Shown here one piece after another: positions 5,681 to 8,316 of a stretch of DNA of 8,316 nucleotides. The position numbers and the translations under genes were made by a program. The stretch spans positions 1 to 8,316 of the forward strand of contig JALOMF010000177.1 of the NCBI GenBank assembly GCA_025455635.1. Reading direction: 5' to 3'. The notes below the pieces were generated by a model that saw only the letters and a program-made list of their open reading frames with translations, ran no database searches and was not told the origin of the DNA. The stretch comes from Saprospiraceae bacterium. GTDB taxonomy: Bacteria; Bacteroidota; Bacteroidia; Chitinophagales; Saprospiraceae. Position 1 is the stretch's first letter. Each line of letters starts with the position of its first letter.

Positions 5681-7498
5681 CTAAATCGCACCAGCATTTT
5701 CTGGGATTGCCGCTTGGTTTAAATTGGGCTTGCCTGCACATTCATTGAAAATCCTGAACCTGCAATTTGCGCACACATCATCGAGCATCATCGGTACGAG
5801 CACCCGCAGTGCCTCTTCCTTCGATACAAAAAAATGTTCTTCGCCAATCTCCGCCCTGAACCCTCCCCGGATGAGCGTTTCCTGCGCATTCAATTTTAGG
5901 CCCGTAAAATACAGCCCCCCACCCTTCTGTTCCCAGCGCTTTGCCTCGTGCAGCAGCCACTCCGACCCCGCCACGTCAATGAAATTGATGCCCTGCGCCA
6001 CGATAAGCAGGCTATGAACATCGGGCGAAGCCTCGTCCACCAATTCCCTGATTTCGCTGGAAATATGGTTCACCGAGCCAAAGAAAATCGAGCCATCCAG
6101 GCGCAACGTCTTCATTTGTGGGCACTCCGGCAACTGTTTGCGAAGCAAATAGGTGAATCGGCGGTTGGCGTCGTCGGGGTCGGGCGCCATGACGGCCACA
6201 TTGGGCGTACTGGCTTTTTGCAGGTAAAAAATCAGGGAAAACATCACCCCGATGATGACGGACATCTCCAAATCGGCTACCAGCGTGGCCACGAACGTAA
6301 TCAACATCACCATGCTCTGCCGCCTGCTGGAGCGCATGACCGTTCTGGCGAATTTGAAATCAATCAAGTTGTAACCGACCATCATAATCACGCCCGCCAT
6401 CGCCGCTATCGGCAGGTAGGCAATCAGCGGGGCCACCAGCAGCACAATGACCACCAGCATGAGCGCAGCGAAAACAGCCGCCAGCGGCGTCCTTGCGCCA
6501 GCTTCGTAGTTGATGCCACTACGGGTAAACGAGCCTGAGCCAGCGTAGCAAGAGAAAAAACTGCCCACGATGTTCGACAGCCCCTGACCGATGAACTCTT
6601 GGTTGCCGTCAATCTGCTGCTGCGATTTCACCGCAATGGAGCGGGCTATGGCCACGGCCTCAATCAAGCCAAGGAGTGCAATGGCGAAGGCACTCTGTGC
6701 CAGTTGCGTGAGCGAGTCAAACCCCAAATCGGGGAGCGATGGACGGGGAAGCCGGCCCTTCACCTCGCCCACCATTTTCAGCGCAACTTGCTCACTACCA
6801 AACACTTGTGCAAGCCCCCATGCCAGCAAGCTGCCACCCACCAGCGCCACCATTAGGTTGGGTATTTTGGGTAAATATTTTTTGGAAAAAATGGCCAACA
6901 GCAAGGTGAATAGGCCCACCCCCAAGGCAAAAAAATTGGTATGGTGGATGTTTAAAGCCAGCGTTTTAAGGGTCTTCACGAATGTGCTGCCGCCTGCCAC
7001 TGGAAGGTCGAGCAGGTGCTTCAACTGGCTCTGCATGATGAGCAGCGCCGCCCCTGCCGTGAAACCCACCACGACCACATGTGACACGAAATTGATGAGC
7101 GTGCCCATGCGGCCAACACCCAATAAAAATTGAAAAATCCCTGCCAACAACGTGATGGTCAATGCCTTAGCGATAAAATCATCGGTGCCGGGTTCAGCGC
7201 CAAGTTGCGTCAGCGCCGCAAAAACCACCAGCGAAATCGCCGTCGTTGGCCCTGAAACCAAGTGCCTCGACGAGCCGAACAGCGCCGCCACGATGGGCGT
7301 AATCATGGCCGTGTAAAGCCCGTAAATGGGCGGCAGGCCCGCAATGGTCGCAAAGGCCACGCCTTGCGGCAGCACGATGACCGCCCCGGTCAAGCCAGCC
7401 ACGAGGTCGGCTTTCAACGTGCCCTTGTTCACCTCCGGCCACCATTCGAGGAAGGGGAAAATGCGCTGCAATACTTTTTCGGCGAGATTAATTTGCAC
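5681..7498 (-). CDS. SulP/SLC26 family anion transporter with STAS domain
   Basis: This is a 605-residue inner-membrane protein. Seen: the SulP signature around residues 35-63 (GLTGAVIVLPQGVAFATIAG then LPPIYGLYTA), many hydrophobic spans to about residue 428, and the conserved GQGLSNIVGSFF (304-315) and GSFTRSGINYEAGART (322-337). A cytosolic STAS domain follows at about 455-565 (LDGSIFFGSVNH, LLIVAQGINFIDVAGSEWLL). Known: the family transports sulfate, bicarbonate, dicarboxylates or other anions; the substrate here is not resolvable. After the STAS domain is a cysteine cluster C576-x2-C579-x7-C587, possibly metal-binding or redox-active. The start is GTG at 7498, because an in-frame TGA lies only two codons upstream and no ATG occurs before residue 65. 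No sulfate or carbonic anhydrase gene is adjacent. Confidence 0.95.
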   Translation of the reverse strand: MQINLAEKVLQRIFPFLEWWPEVNKGTLKADLVAGLTGAVIVLPQGVAFATIAGLPPIYGLYTAMITPIVAALFGSSRHLVSGPTTAISLVVFAALTQLGAEPGTDDFIAKALTITLLAGIFQFLLGVGRMGTLINFVSHVVVVGFTAGAALLIMQSQLKHLLDLPVAGGSTFVKTLKTLALNIHHTNFFALGVGLFTLLLAIFSKKYLPKIPNLMVALVGGSLLAWGLAQVFGSEQVALKMVGEVKGRLPRPSLPDLGFDSLTQLAQSAFAIALLGLIEAVAIARSIAVKSQQQIDGNQEFIGQGLSNIVGSFFSCYAGSGSFTRSGINYEAGARTPLAAVFAALMLVVIVLLVAPLIAYLPIAAMAGVIMMVGYNLIDFKFARTVMRSSRRQSMVMLITFVATLVADLEMSVIIGVMFSLIFYLQKASTPNVAVMAPDPDDANRRFTYLLRKQLPECPQMKTLRLDGSIFFGSVNHISSEIRELVDEASPDVHSLLIVAQGINFIDVAGSEWLLHEAKRWEQKGGGLYFTGLKLNAQETLIRGGFRAEIGEEHFFVSKEEALRVLVPMMLDDVCANCRFRIFNECAGKPNLNQAAIPENAGAI

Positions 7499-7590
7499 GG
7501 TCTTTCAAAATAAATGAGGGGACAGGGTTACTCAGGTGTACAAAAACTGGACGCAAAATAAGCCCAACCGCAAACAAGCTGTGTAACCAA

Positions 7591-7640
7591 GGTCACATTC
7601 TTTTGGCTTGCCCACAATTTAACGGTCATAATTCGGTCAT
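7591..7640. promoter_or_regulatory. Three phased GGTCA repeats between sulP and the his leader
   Basis: GGTCA occurs at 7591-7595, 7624-7628 and 7635-7639, at intervals of 33 and 11 bases, so all three lie on the same DNA face. The last two are part of a perfect 7-base direct repeat, CGGTCAT (7623-7629 and 7634-7640), just upstream of the his promoter box. The first is the right half of an imperfect palindrome, tgtgtaaccaaggtcaca (7580-7597). An activator or repressor site serving either divergent gene is an inference. Confidence 0.35.
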
Positions 7641-7649
7641 TTGCCAAAA

Positions 7650-7657
7650 TAGTTTTG
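7650..7657 (+). promoter_or_regulatory. Promoter -7 box of the histidine operon leader
   Basis: TAGTTTTG followed by C fits TAnnTTTG exactly. It lies 47 bases before the leader-peptide ATG at 7705, giving a transcription start near 7664. No TTG is found 19-21 bases upstream; the CGGTCAT direct repeats occupy that place, so transcription may depend on a bound activator. Spacing to the leader peptide and attenuator supports the assignment. Confidence 0.5.
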
Positions 7658-7704
7658 CCCCGTTCTTGTTCCACAACCAAAACCCACTTAGCTTTGCCGC
7701 CATC

Positions 7705-7776
7705 ATGAAAAATTTCATCCACGTACATCATCATCATTTCTTCTCACCGAAGCCCGGCGAGCAGACCTGTTTTTGA
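7705..7776 (+). CDS. hisL: Histidine operon leader peptide
   Basis: A 23-codon frame runs from ATG 7705 to TGA 7774-7776. The peptide begins MKNFIHVHHHHFF and ends in EQTCF. Five of its 23 residues are histidine: one CAC codon and four consecutive CAT codons (7726-7737), followed by two Phe. Known: ribosome stalling on histidine codons in such a leader senses charged tRNA-His and controls the his operon, as in enterobacteria. The position is ideal: about 40 bases after the predicted transcription start, 25 bases before the terminator stem, and upstream of hisG. The peptide is not expected to have a function of its own. The opposite strand reads as an ORF starting MMMM, an artefact of the CAT repeats. 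Confidence 0.85.
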   Translation: MKNFIHVHHHHFFSPKPGEQTCF

Positions 7777-7801
7777 TGTAAAACGAAAGTTTTTCATGCT
7801 C

Positions 7802-7839
7802 AAAAAAGGCTTGTCGGTTCGCCCGGCAAGCCTTTTTTT
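7802..7839 (+). terminator. Intrinsic terminator acting as the his attenuator
   Basis: The stem pairs aaaaaaggcttg (7802-7813) with caagcctttttt (7827-7838). It continues inward through tcgg/ccgg (one G-U pair), for 16 base pairs closing on a 5-base loop, ttcgc (7818-7822). A run of seven T (7833-7839) follows. It lies between the leader peptide and hisG, where it would stop transcription when histidine is plentiful. The A-run on the left also makes it able to work on the minus strand. Confidence 0.92.
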
Positions 7840-7884
7840 GTTTTCACAAATCTTGTCATTGCCGCATGTAATCTGTACCCCCAA

Positions 7885-7912
7885 CAATCAAACAATTCAG
7901 CAATCAAACAAT
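7885..7912 (+). repeat. 12-base direct repeat overlapping the hisG start
   Basis: The sequence caatcaaacaat occurs at 7885-7896 and again at 7901-7912, offset by 16 bases; the second copy runs into the ATG at 7911. There is no Shine-Dalgarno sequence. An A- and C-rich unstructured leader of this kind may itself help initiation in Bacteroidota; this is inference. Confidence 0.6.
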
Positions 7913-8316
7913 GTTAAAACTCGCCATCCAAAAATCTCGGCCTGCTCAAATCCTGCTCCATCGGCGTCTCCAACGGCGGCGGGCGGCTCCGTGCCGTGGC
8001 CGACAGCTTCCCGCTCGAAGTCTTTTTCCTGCGGGATGACGATATCCCACAGTACGTCGAAGACGGCGTGGCCGACTGCGGCATCGTCGGTGAGAACGTC
8101 GTTTTCGAGAAAAACAAGCTCGTCGAGGTCATCGAACCGCTCGGCTTTGGCCGCTGCCGCCTCTCGCTCGCCGTGCCAAAATCCGCCAAATACGACGGCG
8201 TCGGCAGCCTGCAAGGTGCCCGTATCGCCACCTCCTACCCGCATATTTTAGGTGATTTCCTTCGGAAAAACGGTGTCCAAGCCGACCTCCACGAAATCAG
8301 CGGCTCGGTCGAGATA
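7911..8316 (+). CDS. hisG: ATP phosphoribosyltransferase HisG, apparent N-terminal frameshift, 3' end outside window
   Basis: HisG joins ATP and PRPP, the first and feedback-inhibited step of histidine synthesis, in the cytosol. From ATG 7911 nine codons read MLKLAIQKS, the typical HisG start. The conserved body is in the +1 frame: GLLKSCSIGVSNGGGRL begins at 7939, then FFLRDDDIPQYVEDGVADCG, GIVGENVVFE, CRLSLAVPK and IATSYPHIL follow, open to the window edge at 8316 (ISGSVEI). The body frame has a TAA at 7915-7917 and no usual start before the conserved region. Compared with relatives such as E. coli HisG (QKSGRLSDDSRELL), about seven residues including the conserved GRL are missing: a net loss of about 23 bases near 7935-7940. 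The rest is undamaged and the attenuator is intact, so it is either a recent lesion or an assembly error. As written, full-length active HisG could not be made. Confidence 0.88.

Larger units (their letters stand above)
7664..7839 (+). promoter_or_regulatory. Histidine operon attenuator leader RNA
   Basis: The leader holds a His-rich peptide followed by a terminator, with alternative pairings between them. The segment 7754-7761 (CCGGCGAG) can pair with 7818-7826 in the loop and 3' arm of the terminator, with one bulged C. Segment 7747-7754 (CCGAAGCC) can pair with the 5' arm at 7808-7817, with a two-base bulge. A weaker pairing, UUUGCCG (7693-7699) with CGGCGAG (7755-7761), could hide the antiterminator segment when no ribosome is present. 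A ribosome stalled on the His codons (7726-7737) would leave 7753-7762 largely free, allowing antitermination. A ribosome reaching the stop codon at 7774-7776 would cover it and let the terminator form. The pairings were found by eye; no energies were computed. Confidence 0.65.

Noticed and set aside
7528..7737. Minus-strand 69-residue ORF starting MMMM
   Set aside because: Its four Met codons are the complement of the four CAT codons of the His leader peptide. The rest overlaps the his promoter region and shows no family features.
7923..7940. Programmed +1 frameshifting in hisG
   Set aside because: A simple frameshift would still lack the conserved GRL segment, so a deletion or assembly error explains the data better.
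7796..8251. Plus-strand 151-residue ORF across the terminator and hisG
   Set aside because: It reads through the attenuator and is out of frame with the conserved HisG body; Ser/Pro/Ala-rich content is typical of a shadow frame.

Overview
The window looks like chromosomal DNA of a Bacteroidota bacterium, possibly near Saprospiraceae or Chitinophagales (an inference from memory of protein families, not a search). The support is promoter boxes of the TAnnTTTG type, starts without clear Shine-Dalgarno sequences but with A-rich leaders, and a MoxR-like 'magnesium chelatase' ATPase and a HisG of the type I associate with this phylum. Base composition is moderate, with AT-rich intergenic DNA.

Layout. 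From 1 to 5107 everything is on the minus strand. In transcription order it runs: a solitary beta-class DNA methyltransferase (5107-4205), a CaiB/BaiF class III CoA-transferase 4 bases later (4200-3124), a YggS-type PLP-binding protein (3000-2350), a DUF4143-type ATPase (2269-1106), and a chelatase-like AAA+ ATPase whose 3' end lies outside the window (927-1). Two intergenic spacers carry elaborate palindromes: a pair of covarying hairpins (937-1024) and a 35-base inverted repeat with a 9-base tandem duplication in one arm (3017-3107). Around 5108-5456 is a divergent intergenic region. To its right a small two-helix membrane protein (5457-5666, plus) converges on a SulP anion transporter (7498-5681, minus).

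The most informative part is the right end. A plus-strand unit starts at a TAGTTTTG box (7650-7657) and encodes a 23-residue leader peptide with H-V-HHHH near its start (7705-7776). It continues through a strong intrinsic terminator (7802-7839) into hisG (from 7911). This is the classic layout of a ribosome-mediated histidine attenuator, and it was missed by simple ORF calling because the peptide is so short; the opposite-strand ORF beginning MMMM is its shadow. The hisG reading frame is broken: the first nine codons are in one frame and the conserved remainder is in another, as if about 23 bases covering the GRL motif had been lost. It is either a real lesion or an assembly error.

The genes do not form one pathway. 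The minus-strand genes look like housekeeping and accessory functions placed together, and the right edge is the start of a histidine biosynthesis operon. I see no CRISPR array, transposase, tRNA or rRNA.
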